Below, in pieces: positions 49,817 through 61,000 of a stretch of DNA of 64,000 nucleotides; position 1 is the stretch's first letter; the number at the start of each line of letters is the position of its first letter. Below the pieces are notes generated by a model. It was not told where the DNA came from and ran no database searches. It saw nothing but the letters and a program-made list of their open reading frames with translations. Location: positions 2,519,590 through 2,583,589 of the forward strand of contig OY970177.1 of assembly GCA_963707975.1 (NCBI GenBank). Reading direction: 5' to 3'. The position numbers were made by a program, and so were the translations under genes. The DNA comes from CAVVXX01 sp963707975. Lineage in GTDB: Bacteria > Pseudomonadota > Alphaproteobacteria > Micropepsales > Micropepsaceae.

Positions 49817-52024
49817 CTAGGCCGTGGCGGCTTTCGCAGCTTTAAAGTGCAGGTCACTCTTGTCTTCGAGCGCGTCAATCAGCGGCTTGAGGCCATCGCC
49901 GTAGCGGCGCCAGCGCTCGACCGACGTGCCGTAGAGCGGCCTTCGCACTTGGGCGACGCTAGCAGTTTTGACTGCGCGCTCCGAACGATGGAAATCGAGG
50001 CACTTCTCGTTCCAGGGCAGGTCCAGGAACTCGATGATTTCGCGCGCCTTCTTTTCGCCGTCGCCCACAACTTCCTCGTATTGCACGTCGAGCATGACGC
50101 CCTTCGGCAACACGTCGCGCCAGTGCTGCATAATTTCCTGGTACTTGCGGTAGTAGCGCCCAAGATCGCGCAGGTCGTAGCTGTGCGGCATGTCGTCCTT
50201 GTAGAGCTTGGTGAAGGACGAGAGGCAGGTGTCGATCGGATTGCGCATGGTGTGAATGATTTTCGCCTTTGGGAACAACACGTGGATGAGTCCGGCGAAG
50301 TAATAGTTCGTCAGCAGCTTGTCGGTGACACGCAAGAATTTCCCTTCCGATACCTGCCGCAGGAAGCCCAAATAAGCCTCGGCGACCGAGGCGTATTGCG
50401 AAGACTTCATGGAAGTTGCCATGGCCGGAAACTTGGGCAGCAGCGGAAATTTCTGGCGCAGTTGACCAAGGCACATACTGAGCGTCTTGATCTCACCCGC
50501 GCCAAAGACATCCGGATGGCTGGAGATGATTTGCTCGGTCAGCGTACTGCCCGAACGCGGCATGCCGATGATGAAAATCGGCAACGTCGACGGATTGCCT
50601 TCGAAGGGCCGCTTCTCGAAATATTCCTTGGTGAAAATCCTCTCGATGTCGTCAAAGAAGCTGAAAACTTCTGCTTCGTTGTAGGTGAGCGTGGCGCGCT
50701 TCAGCCGCGCGCCAATCGCGAAATGGTGAAGCGCCTTCTCGTAATCGCCGATGTCGTCGTATGCCTTACCGAGCGCGAAGTGGAGCGCTGTGAAAGCCTC
50801 GTCCTCCGGGTTCTTTGCTCTACCGATGATGCCAACCATCGCTTTAAACAGAGGGTTGTCCTCGGTGAATTTCTCAAGATCAACGAGATTGGAATAGGTG
50901 CCCATAGCCCGGGGCTGCACCTCCAGTGCTTTGGCAAACGTCGCGCGCGCATCATCCAGCCGCCCAACGGATTTGAGGGCAATGCCGTAGAAGTTGAGCG
51001 CCTCGATGTTGTTGGGTTGAATTTTGAGTGCTTTCTCGAACGCCTCGATCGCGTCGTCATAACGGTCGAGCTCATGGCTAGCCTGGCCGTAGAGGCACAG
51101 CGCTTCGACATTTTCTGGATCCAATTTGAGCGCCATCTTCGCCGCACGGTCGGCCACTTGCGAATTGCCCCGCATGAGCTGGGCACGCGTGATGTTGAGA
51201 AGCGTCGGCATGTCTTCGGGATGGGCCTTATGCGTTTCCGCGAGCGTTCTCAGTGCCTCGTCATAACGCTTCTGTGAAATGAGGAGGGTAGCCATATTGT
51301 TGAGCGCTTCGACGTAGTCGGGTCGCAGCATGACGGCGCGGCGGTAGGAGAGTTCTGCCTCCTCGAGCTTTTGCATGTCGCGCAGAACAGTGCCGAGATT
51401 GTTATAAGCTTCGGGGTAATTCTCCCGCGCTTCAATCGCAAATTCATATTCCTTTAAGGCTTCTGCGCCCTTGCCTAGCGCACGCAGCGCATTGCCGAGA
51501 TTGTTGTGGGCCTCGGCGTATTTCTTGTCGAGAGAATTGGCCTTGGTGTAGCTCTCTACCGCTTTGGCGAACTCACGCTTGTCATAATGAACGATGCCCA
51601 AATTGTTGTAGGCCTGGGCGGAGTTCGGGTCGATGGTGATCGCCTTGCGCAAAGCGGTCTCGGCGGCGTCGAGATTGCCTCGCTGCCGCTCCATTTCACC
51701 GAGATTCGAGTAAAAGTTGGGAACGGTGCCGTTCAATTGAATAGCCTTTTTCAATGACGCTACGGCGTCATCGAGCTTGCCCTGGCGATGGAGAACCACA
51801 GCCAAGATGTTGTGTGCATCGGGCAAATTCGGTCGCAATTTGATGAGCTGCCGGCTTACTTTCTCCGCTTGTTCGATCCTGCCGGCGTTCACCAGCCGCG
51901 CGGCATTGGCGATTGCGTCCTCTATGGACATTCTCTGCTTGACTGGCTGCTGCCCCACTTGGGGGGTTCCTCCAGTGGGTTGAGACGCCTTCTTGGCAGA
52001 GCCGCTTTGCCGCCTATCGACCAC
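49817..52024 (-). CDS. TPR-repeat sulfotransferase
   Basis: A 735-residue fusion. Residues about 35-400 are ten or so TPR units (for example AYNNLGIVHYDKREFAKAVESYTKANSLD). A PAPS-dependent sulfotransferase follows. The 5'-PSB loop is FIIGMPRSGSTLTEQIISSHP, the 3'-PB segment is IIHTMRNPIDTCLSSF, and DVQYEEVVGDGEKKAREIIEFLDLPW is typical. The fold matches the Sulfotransfer_3 group with TPRs as in tyrosylprotein-type enzymes. The acceptor may be a protein or glycan. The first 30 residues are low complexity. It is the second sulfotransferase in the window. Confidence 0.88.
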   Translation of the reverse strand: MVDRRQSGSAKKASQPTGGTPQVGQQPVKQRMSIEDAIANAARLVNAGRIEQAEKVSRQLIKLRPNLPDAHNILAVVLHRQGKLDDAVASLKKAIQLNGTVPNFYSNLGEMERQRGNLDAAETALRKAITIDPNSAQAYNNLGIVHYDKREFAKAVESYTKANSLDKKYAEAHNNLGNALRALGKGAEALKEYEFAIEARENYPEAYNNLGTVLRDMQKLEEAELSYRRAVMLRPDYVEALNNMATLLISQKRYDEALRTLAETHKAHPEDMPTLLNITRAQLMRGNSQVADRAAKMALKLDPENVEALCLYGQASHELDRYDDAIEAFEKALKIQPNNIEALNFYGIALKSVGRLDDARATFAKALEVQPRAMGTYSNLVDLEKFTEDNPLFKAMVGIIGRAKNPEDEAFTALHFALGKAYDDIGDYEKALHHFAIGARLKRATLTYNEAEVFSFFDDIERIFTKEYFEKRPFEGNPSTLPIFIIGMPRSGSTLTEQIISSHPDVFGAGEIKTLSMCLGQLRQKFPLLPKFPAMATSMKSSQYASVAEAYLGFLRQVSEGKFLRVTDKLLTNYYFAGLIHVLFPKAKIIHTMRNPIDTCLSSFTKLYKDDMPHSYDLRDLGRYYRKYQEIMQHWRDVLPKGVMLDVQYEEVVGDGEKKAREIIEFLDLPWNEKCLDFHRSERAVKTASVAQVRRPLYGTSVERWRRYGDGLKPLIDALEDKSDLHFKAAKAATA

Positions 52025-52262
52025 GCTATTCTCCTTGGATTCTCAGGTAATTTGGGTGAAATGGGCCCACTCGATAGCATCTTTCGCTCGATGATATCTA
52101 CAGCTTCCGCGGCTGAACATTGGGCCCTCGCACACTGGTAAATGGTACGGGCAAAACCTGCCCCAAATACGGCCCAGGACAGCTCTACCACTTATATAGT
52201 TGGCTCCGTTCTACGATCGACGCCATGGCTCAATTGAGGACTTAGGCACGGAACAGAGCGAC

Positions 52263-52301
52263 GACACGGGGGGTCAGCGGACCCCGGGGGGCCCCAGTGT
52301 C
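52263..52301. terminator. Compound hairpin in a gene-free gap
   Basis: GACAC and GTGTC close a hairpin that contains GGGGTCagcgGACCCC and further G/C runs. It lacks a U tract. It lies 130-170 bases past the stop of the secreted Ig-domain gene on the minus strand and 240 bases upstream of the TPR-sulfotransferase. The rest of the gap 52025-52432 shows no gene. Confidence 0.4.
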
Positions 52302-52432
52302 AGCTGGCACGATTGCCGCCCTGCCCGGGCCAAAGCCCAACGGGGCCGCTCGAATGGCCCTCGCGTGGGTACCTTGCTAGCGCGAGAGGCGGCCCGCAAG
52401 ACGCCCACGCCCACATCCCCCCGGCCGCGGCC

Positions 52433-54680
52433 TCACCTGTTTGAACCTGGGATCGTCAACCCGACCGTGGTCGAGTGGGTGAAATTGCCATTTTGACCGC
52501 TGATGGTGAGCGTGTAGGTGCCAGGATTGGCTTTGCGCCCCGGCTTCAGTGTCAGCTTAGAGCTCCCCGTTGCAGTCACCGGATTGGGACTGAACGTGCC
52601 AGTCGTTTGGGCCGGCAGTCCGCTTACGCCGAGTGTGACGCTACTCGAAACATTGTTCACGGCAGTGGCGGTCACCTGCACCGTTCCGCTGGCCCCGCGT
52701 TTCACCGTCACGGATGGCGGCGAAGCGGCGATAGTGAAATCCGCCACATTACTTACAACGAGTGTGACGTTGGTTGCGTGCGTGAGAGCACCGCTCGTGC
52801 CGGTAACGGTGATTGTATAAGTTCCCACCGGAGTGCTGGTGCTCGTATTGACAGTAAGGGTGGAACTTGTGGTCCCGTTCGCCGGCGGCGTCACTGGGTT
52901 CGGGTTCAACGAACAGCTAATCCCATTCCCTCCACAATCGCCAGACGCCACCAAATTGACGGCCGAGTTGAATCCGCCCAGTGAAGAGATTGTGATCGTG
53001 GGCATCAGTGTCGCCGCTACACCAAAGGTAGCCGAAACTGATGATGGATTGGGCGAAATACCGAAATCCGGCGTGCTGCTGGCGCAGGAGGGAAAGGTCA
53101 ATGCCCCAAACCAGGTTCCCCAATCGGACGAAGAGGTCGATGTGTAATATCCGGTCGTGTACCAGAAGGTGCAATCGTCGCTCGGGTCGATGCGCATTGC
53201 CGAGTAATCGCCCCAGCGGTTGGTGCCGGTTTGTGAGCCGCCGCCTACCTGGAGGCTGCCCTCCGTCTCCATCGTTCCGAGCGGGTCGTTAGGCGTGCGA
53301 CCGGTGGCCCGGATAGAGGGAAACAGACCGCTGCTCGACACACTAAAACCGAGCGCGATGTCGCCAATTTGGTCCATGGCCGCACTCCCCATCCAACGAT
53401 AGCTGGCATCGGGGGAGAACGTGCCCTGCTGATACAAACTGAACTGACCTGGCGTTGCGAGATTGGCGTTGCGGAGTTCGTACCAACGCACACCCATATT
53501 TGATGAGGGCTGCACCGTGTGGTTGACGACCATTGATTCGTGGTCACCGAAATTCCGGTAGGCCAAGCGGTACATCAAACGGTCGCCGAGTGAGTCGAGC
53601 GTCTCACTGGTGTTGAGCTGCGGGACGCCGGTACTGGGAAAGGCGAAGGATGCTACCGATATGTCGGTTGTGCTCGTCGTCCCCTTGCCGGTCGCGAAAT
53701 TTGGTACGAGCGTTTCTAGCTGCAGTTGGGTGTTGTCGACCACAGCCACAAAATAGTCGCCCGATCCGCTAGGGGGCGCGGTTGCACCATCCAGATCGGA
53801 AGGCAAGTATGAACCGCTGCCATCGGTAATGTCGGAGCAGATCTTGGTGACAGAGGACGAACCACTCAACATTGCTGCGCGGTTATAAGCACAGATCTCA
53901 CCGGCGAACGAACCATTGGCGTAAAACAGATTGGCCGTGCCCAGATAGGCGCTATTCGTGGCTGTCGGCCACACGCTCAGCTTTTCATAATCATTCAGCG
54001 TCGTGCCATAGCTATAGGACCACGTATACCAGGTCCCAGTCGGATCATTGGTCGTCGAGACCGCTATGCATTCTGTGTACTTGACTGGCGAGCTTCCGAG
54101 GCCACCCCCTGCGGAGATCACCCACCTGTCTGCAAGCCTGTCGTATTGCGCAACCGGATCATAGAGGCCTGTGCAGGAGCTCAGAATCCCGTGCGCATCC
54201 TTCGGATAGCCGGAAAACTCGGTTCCGTTCTTGTTATAGACTGCGAGCTCGACGCCATTCGTGCCAGCATTCACGATCTGCACAATGTGGTTGGGACCAA
54301 CCGCGAAGTTATCGTCCGAAGGTACCCAACCATTGTAGGAAATCCCTGGGGTGTTCGGTTTGCTGGTTTGTTTGAACTTGGTTGGCGGACCCGAACCAAA
54401 TTGCCGCGCTTCGTCCTAAGACCGCGCGTGAGCTTGGGGGAACTGGCAGCCTGCGGACAGGAACTTCCCGGGTTGCGCCTCTCTGTGGGGCGGCCTTCGG
54501 GAGCGTGCGCAGCGCCGGAGAAACACCCGTACTCTCGAGGTGATAGACTTTGGGCGCCTCGAGCGGCAGGCGAGCTCCTGCCGCAATCGCCTTGCTCACC
54601 CAGCCACAGCTGGTCGCGCTTAAAGCGAAGAGCAGGACCGCCGCCAAAAGCTTCACGCGTGGAAAATTACTCGAATACAT
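52433..54680 (-). CDS. Secreted lipoprotein with C-terminal Ig-like domains, frame broken near the N-terminus
   Basis: The N-terminus MYSSNFPRVKLLAAVLLFALSATSC has lipobox SATSC. The frame then changes between about 54395 and 54420, where SAAIWFG gives way to ARQFGSGPPTK. The second frame continues FAVGPNHIVQIVNAGTNG through a roughly 360-residue beta-propeller-like region (CIAVSTTNDPTGTWYTWSYSYG). Two Ig-like repeats end it, for example FGISPNPSSVSATFGVAATLMP and FTIAASPPSVTVKRGASGTVQV. The span is 2248 bases (3n+1). It is probably an exported surface adhesin or hydrolase-like protein. A product reading from GTG at 54283 would lack the export signal. Confidence 0.68.
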
Positions 54681-54966
54681 CGCCGTTTCCCACTCTGATT
54701 CAGATTCCACTCTATTACTGGCCAAACTCTAAGCACAAGTTTAAATGGTCTACCGGCAGACAAGAAACCCAGGGTTCGCTTGGCATCCCGGAGAAATTCA
54801 AGAGCGGATTACTTGGTAGCTGCAACCAGCGTTTCTGCGTCCTTAAGACGTTCAATCAATTTGTTGACGGTTACCCCTTGAATGGGAGACCGATAGGCCC
54901 GCGGCTTGCCACGATGAGGATAGTGTTAGCCACTTCAACTGCGCTGCTCTTGGCCCTCCCAAACGT

Positions 54967-54996
54967 CCGAGGGGGCAGATGACTCTGCCCCCTCGG
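54967..54996. terminator. 13-bp perfect hairpin downstream of the autotransporter
   Basis: CCGAGGGGGCAGA pairs perfectly with TCTGCCCCCTCGG around TGAC. It lies 40 bases past the autotransporter stop (minus strand), so termination or 3'-end protection fits. The U tract is weak on both strands. The rest of 54681-54966 shows no convincing gene. Confidence 0.6.
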
Positions 54997-55035
54997 GATA
55001 ATGACTATCGATTTAAGCTTGTGGCGGTCCTGGTT

Positions 55036-58000
55036 TTACCAGGTGACGTTGACGTGGCCCAAGATAGCGTTGTCTTTCTCGGAGCCGCTCCAGCGTCCTT
55101 CGTAGCCCAGCACCGCTTCGACGCGCTTGGAGATGTCGAAGCCCAGGCCTGCACCCAGATCCGCGAAGTCCTTCGAGTAGCCCGTACCCGTGACCCGGAA
55201 CTGGCTGTTGGTGACCTGCGGCACTGTGGCGTCGAAGAAGCCTTCTTTCACCGCCCACGCCGTGCCGTCCCACTCGTGTTCCCAGGCGGCCCTTAAGACC
55301 GGCGTCATGCTGAAGCTGTCGGTGATCTGCCAATCGGTCGAGAACCGCAAGCCCAATTGCGAACTCAACGAGGTGGCCGACGCGTCGGTGACCGAGAGCT
55401 CGGGACCCAAGAGACCGTTCTCGTGGAACGCGTCGGAATCGCCATGCAGGTAGGCCAAGGACAGGAACGGCGTCAGATCCACCGCACTCCCCGTATCCCA
55501 ATGATAGCCAACCTCGCCCTGCGCGCCATAGGTATGGCTGTCGTACAGGTTGGCTGTGACCAGGCCCTGAGTGATGGCTGCCGCCCCATTGGCCCCTGGC
55601 GTCGAGAACGGGAACGAGCAGCAGATCGATGACAAGGACGGATTGATGTCGATGTTGCGCTGCATGTGGTTGGTGAACATGCCGTAGGTGCCGATGGCCT
55701 GGACATACCACGGGTCGAAGTCATAGCGGCCATAGAGCCCCACATTCCAGCCGGTGTAATTGCCGCCATTGTTGCTGTCGGCCGAGAAGCCGGTGGAACC
55801 TGAGGTGTGGCCTACCGTCACGCCGACCTTGGTCCAGGCATCGACGTCGAAGTCGACGCCGCCCATGATGCCCTTGTTGTCGATCTTGGCTGAGGGACCG
55901 CTCGCATTGGCGTCAACCGTGCTCCAGTCGCCATACGCCGTCACCCAGATATTGCCCTTGCCGATACCCGTGCCGCCCCGCGCCGGCGAGACGCCAGGGA
56001 TCAACTGGCCAACCGCATCCGAACCCCCGCTCGCCACCAGCTGCAGATGCGTGCCGATGGTGTCATTCAGGATCCGTGTTGCCTGCAACTGAGCGGCCGC
56101 CTGCTGGCCATACTCGGTGCCCGAGAGCTGATAGAGATCGCCTGCAAATTCCGTGGGGCTGCCGACCAGGAACAAGGTGCCCACGAACCTCGCATAGTTC
56201 GGGTTGGCCGTCGGATTGGCAATGAGCGCGGCATAAGAGTTCTCGATGCCCGTCGCAACTGCCAGCTCGTTATGGGTGAGCCCTGCGATCGAGTTAAACG
56301 CATTACGCTTGAGAGAGAGCGTATCGATCGTCAAATTGGCGTTGTTCGACACCGTACCCGTCAAGAAGATGCTGTGGGTGTCGACATCGGCGAACTGGCC
56401 GGTGATGTGGCCAGCCGAGACCACGTGATAGGCAGCACTGTTCGCATACAACCCGGCATAGGGCAGGATCTCGAGGTGACCGGCCAGGAAAGCGTCGGTC
56501 TTGGCCACGATCTTGCCCAGCGTATTGTCGCCAGCCAGATTGCCTGCGCCCGGCCCGTCCGCGATGCCACGCGCTTCGAGGATCAAATCCCCGCCCGCCT
56601 GTTCGCTGAAGTTGCCGACATAGGCCGCCGCCGCACCCTGCTGGGGATCATTGACAAGCACCAGCTTGCCGTTGGCGGCAATCGTCAGATTGCCCACCGC
56701 AATGGCGCTCACCGCCGTGTTCACCACCACGCCCGCATTCGAGGCATAGAGGTTGCCGTGGCTTAGAAGCGTTGCCGAATTGATCACGCCGTTGAAGCAG
56801 GTCTTGCCGTTCTCAACGATTACCGAATCATCCGTCGACAGGAAGATGTTGCCGTAGATGAGGCCGGTGTCGCCCGGATAGTTCGCCTGGGCGTGGGCAT
56901 TGCCCTCAAGCAGGATGTCGATCGGATTGGGCGCGTTCGCCACATTGATCGCCGTGCCGCGCTGGAAGGTGGCACCACCATCAACCGAGATGGCCGCATA
57001 GATGATGCCCGAATTGTTGACGATGGTGCCAACACCCGTGCCCGCAGGCCCGCCTGCAGGTGTGGCGGTCACACGAATGGCAGTGGCATTGGCAATGCCG
57101 CCCGCACCCACGATCGCCACCACATGCAGATTGCCGGTGTTGGAGATGAGCGCGTTAAGGCCGGTAGCCGGTGGCGCGAAGCTATGTGCTGCCACAATGA
57201 TGCCATTGGCGTGGGCTGAGCCCGCACCCGCCGCACTCGCAATCGCCGTCATCCGCGCGTGGTTGGCGATGGTGCCAAACACGTCGTTCTTGCCGACCGC
57301 GAACACATCGGTGGCATTCGCCAGATTGAGGCCATTGCCGGAAGCCTTCGCCTCCACATGGATGAGGCCATTGTTGACCACGTTAAGGCCAAGCGTAGGC
57401 GAAGTGCCGCCATTGATGACGATACCGCGTGCGGCCGCCGAGGCCGTGGCGCCACCCGCGCCGTTCGCCTTGGCACTGGCAAACACATCGATTGTGCCGG
57501 CGTTCGACACGCTGGCATAAGCACCAAGATGCAGGCCGCCCGTGGTGACGGTGTTGTAGCCTGCCGCCGCCTGAACGCCCTGCGCGATGCCCGTCGCATT
57601 GACTGTCGCATGTGCAGACGCCGTATGCGGCGCCGAAGCATTGGCCTCGGCGATGACATTGATGACGCCCACATTGACCACTTCCGCCGTGGCCCGCGCC
57701 CCAATAGCACCCGCCTGCTGGCTGATGCCGATGGCGTGCGCGCCGGCGGACGCGCCGTAGAGCGCATCCGTCGTAGTTTTGGCCGCGGCTTCGCGATGGC
57801 CGTCAGGCTGCCATTGTTGAGCACCGTATCCGCCCCGAAGACGGCGTTGAGGTCTCGCTGCACAATGCCTTCCGCCGAGGCGAAGGCCGCGGCATAGACG
57901 CCGCCCGTCGCTTTGGCGCCGGCCGAGACGAAGATCACCCCGTTGTTGCTGACGAAGTTGTTCTCGATAAACGCCGGCAAGCCAACGAAGAAGCCGCTGT

Positions 58001-61000
58001 TGGCCTGGGTGATGCCTATGGCCGTCGCATGCACCGGCGTGGCGAACAAGCCACCGGCCCGGCCGCCATGGCCGCTGCCCGTCGCATGTGCCGTCACATG
58101 AAGGCTCGCGGTCTTGCCGTTGAAGACACTGTTGCTCAGAGCAAAGGCCGAAGTGCCCTCTGCATATTGCTCGACACCGAGCCCAAAGGCTTCGGCAAAT
58201 ACTGTCCCACCCTTGGCATTGGCGCCGACCGAGACGTTGATGTTGCCGTTGTTGATGAGCGAATTGACGCCAACGCCCAGCGAAGTTGTGCCCGGCACCA
58301 CCTCGAAGGCGTGCTGAACCACGCCATAACCAGAGGCGAAGGCGAAGGCAATCCCGCCCACCGCTTTGGCATGGGCATTGACATCGATGAGGCCCGAATT
58401 GACCACCGCGTTGCCGATCACGCTGGCAAATATGGCTTCCTGGAAGATGCCGCCGGCGAGCGCCTCAGCGCTCGCATGCGTGCCGGCCTTGGCGGTGGCC
58501 GTTGCCGTATCCAAAATCTCGGCCCCGGCCGCATTGGTCACCAGATTGCCGAGCACACCCGTGCCCACGCCAAACGCTACCTGGCTGATGCCATGGGCCT
58601 CTGCAAGCGCAAATGCACCCGTCCAGCCTTCCGCAAAGGCCTGCGCATGCGGCGCAATGATGCCCGAATTGAGCACCGTGTTGAACTCGATGAAGGCGTG
58701 CGACGCTTCCTGCTGTATGCCAAGGGCCTCGGCTTCCGCCTCGGCAAAGCCGCCGCCGATCAGCCCGTTGGCGCGCGCGGTCGCCGCCACATTGATGTCG
58801 CCCGAGTTCTTCACCACGTTGTTGGCATAGAGACCGGGGTGGTCGTGGAAATGGGTAAAGCAGGATTCTCCACTCGGGGTGCACGTGACCGTGACCGTCG
58901 CGAAACCCGCGAGGGCCCACTGGCGTATGCCGAGATCGAACGCCAGAGCTTCCGCCTCGGCCCCGGTTGCCACCGCCTTGGCGCCAATCTCGATCTTGCC
59001 GCTGTTGATGAGCGTATTGGAGACGCCAAAGATGCCGGCGGGCGTGGTGAAGCCCAAGGCATGCGTCGCCACCTGCACGATGCCAAGCCCGGTAGCGATG
59101 GCTTCAGCAAGTCCCGAAGCCGCCGCGTGCGCTGACCCATGGATGAAAATGTCGCCCTGATTGGTGATGAAGTTATTCGCCGCACTCGAAGCGCCGGCCT
59201 CCTGGATGATGCCAATTTCGCCCGTGGAGGGGTTATGCGCGTTGGCAACAGCGATTGACGCTCCCGTGGCATTGGCCGTCGCATGCACCGTGATGAGCGG
59301 CGCGGTCGCCACATGCTTGTGCGCCGTGCCTCCCGTGGTCGCGTAAATGTTCTTCACCGAATTGCTGGCGGTCTCGCCCGCCAAGGCATGCTGCCAGATG
59401 CCGACCGCATTCGCTGTCGCGAACGCGACATCGCCAAAGGCGTGCGCCTTGGCGCCCACTTCGATGACACCTTCATTGGTCACCGCATTGGCGGCAACGC
59501 CTGAGCTGCCTAAGGCAACTGCCCGCTGGGTGATACCAATCGCGTGCGCGTAGGCGGGCGTCGCAATCCAATGCCCGGCCGTGGCCGTGGCATTGACCTC
59601 GATGACGCCCTTGTTGACCACTTGATTGCCTGCGGCCAGGCCCAACACCAGGGTCGCCGTTGCCGATTGCGAGATGCCGACAGCGTGCGCATGCGCGTGC
59701 GCGAATGTGCTGCCCGAGGCAACCGCTTTCGCACCCACAGCGATGACGCCGTCATTACTGACGAAATTGGTATCGAGCAGGCCCGTCTCCGCAACTTGCT
59801 TGATGCCTATGGCACTCGCAGTGGCCAGCGCCGAACCGCCGAGACCGCTCGCCGTCGCTTTCGCATTGGCGAAGGCATCGATCACCGCGCCCTTGGCGTT
59901 GATGACACTGTTGGACTCAACGGACGCACCCGTGATGCTCTGGAAGACACCGTCAAGTGCAAATGCACGCGCTCTGGCCTCGCCCAACGCGTGAGCGGTA
60001 GCTGTCGCAAAGACTTCGATGATGCCTTCATTGAGGAGTGAAATCGTGCCCTTGCTGCCCAGCAAGTCGTCGCCGAATTCCTGCTGCGAGATGCCCATCG
60101 CATAGGCGCTCGCGTGAGCCGTGCCGAGAGCGCTCGCATGCGCCTTGGCGGTGAAGTCGATCAATGCCCCGGTCTTGTTGACGATGCTCTCAATCATCGT
60201 GTTGCCGGATTCATTCTGCCAATAACCGGCCGTGACCGAGGCAGAGGCATGGGCAAAGCCTTGCGCCACCGCACTGGCCAAGGCCTCGGCATGAATAATG
60301 CCTTCATTGGTCATCGCCGCCTTGGCAAACCCCGTGCCCGCCCAGGCATTCTGCCCGCCCGCCCAGACGCTCGCCTCAGCCGAGGCGAAGGTGCCGCCCA
60401 GGCCTTTGCCTGTGGTCAGTGCGTGCGCGGTCGCCTTGGCAATCACTTGCAGCAGGCCGCCAGAGATAAGACCACCCGCCGTCTTCACCACTGGGCCGTT
60501 GACAAAATGATCGGAAGCAATACCCGGTCCGGTGTCAGCCCAAGCGACCTGGCTGACGCCACCGGCAGAAGCCGCCGCAGTCGCGTCACCGATCGCAACC
60601 GCCTTGGCATTCGCCGCGATATTGATCACGCCATCATTCACGACCGAATTAAACGCGAGGCCCTTCAATCCGGTTACGGTAGCGTGTTGTGAGATCCCGC
60701 GAGCGAAAGCATTGGCGCTTGCGTCCGTCACGCCAAGCGCGTTGGCGTTGGCCACAACTGAGACGAGGGCGCCCGTCTTGTTGACGAAGAAGTTCTCGGC
60801 CGTGCTGGCAGCGGAAGCACCTTGAAACACTGCCGAGATGTCCGCAGTGGCGTGGGCAACCGCGCCCATCGCATTGGCGTTGCCCGAGACGTGAATGAGG
60901 CCGCTATTGATGAACCCGTTGGAAGCGAATGCGCCGCCAATGGCGTGCTGGCTGATCACCGCGTCCATGCTGACGTCAGCATAAGCCGTACCGCCGGCCG

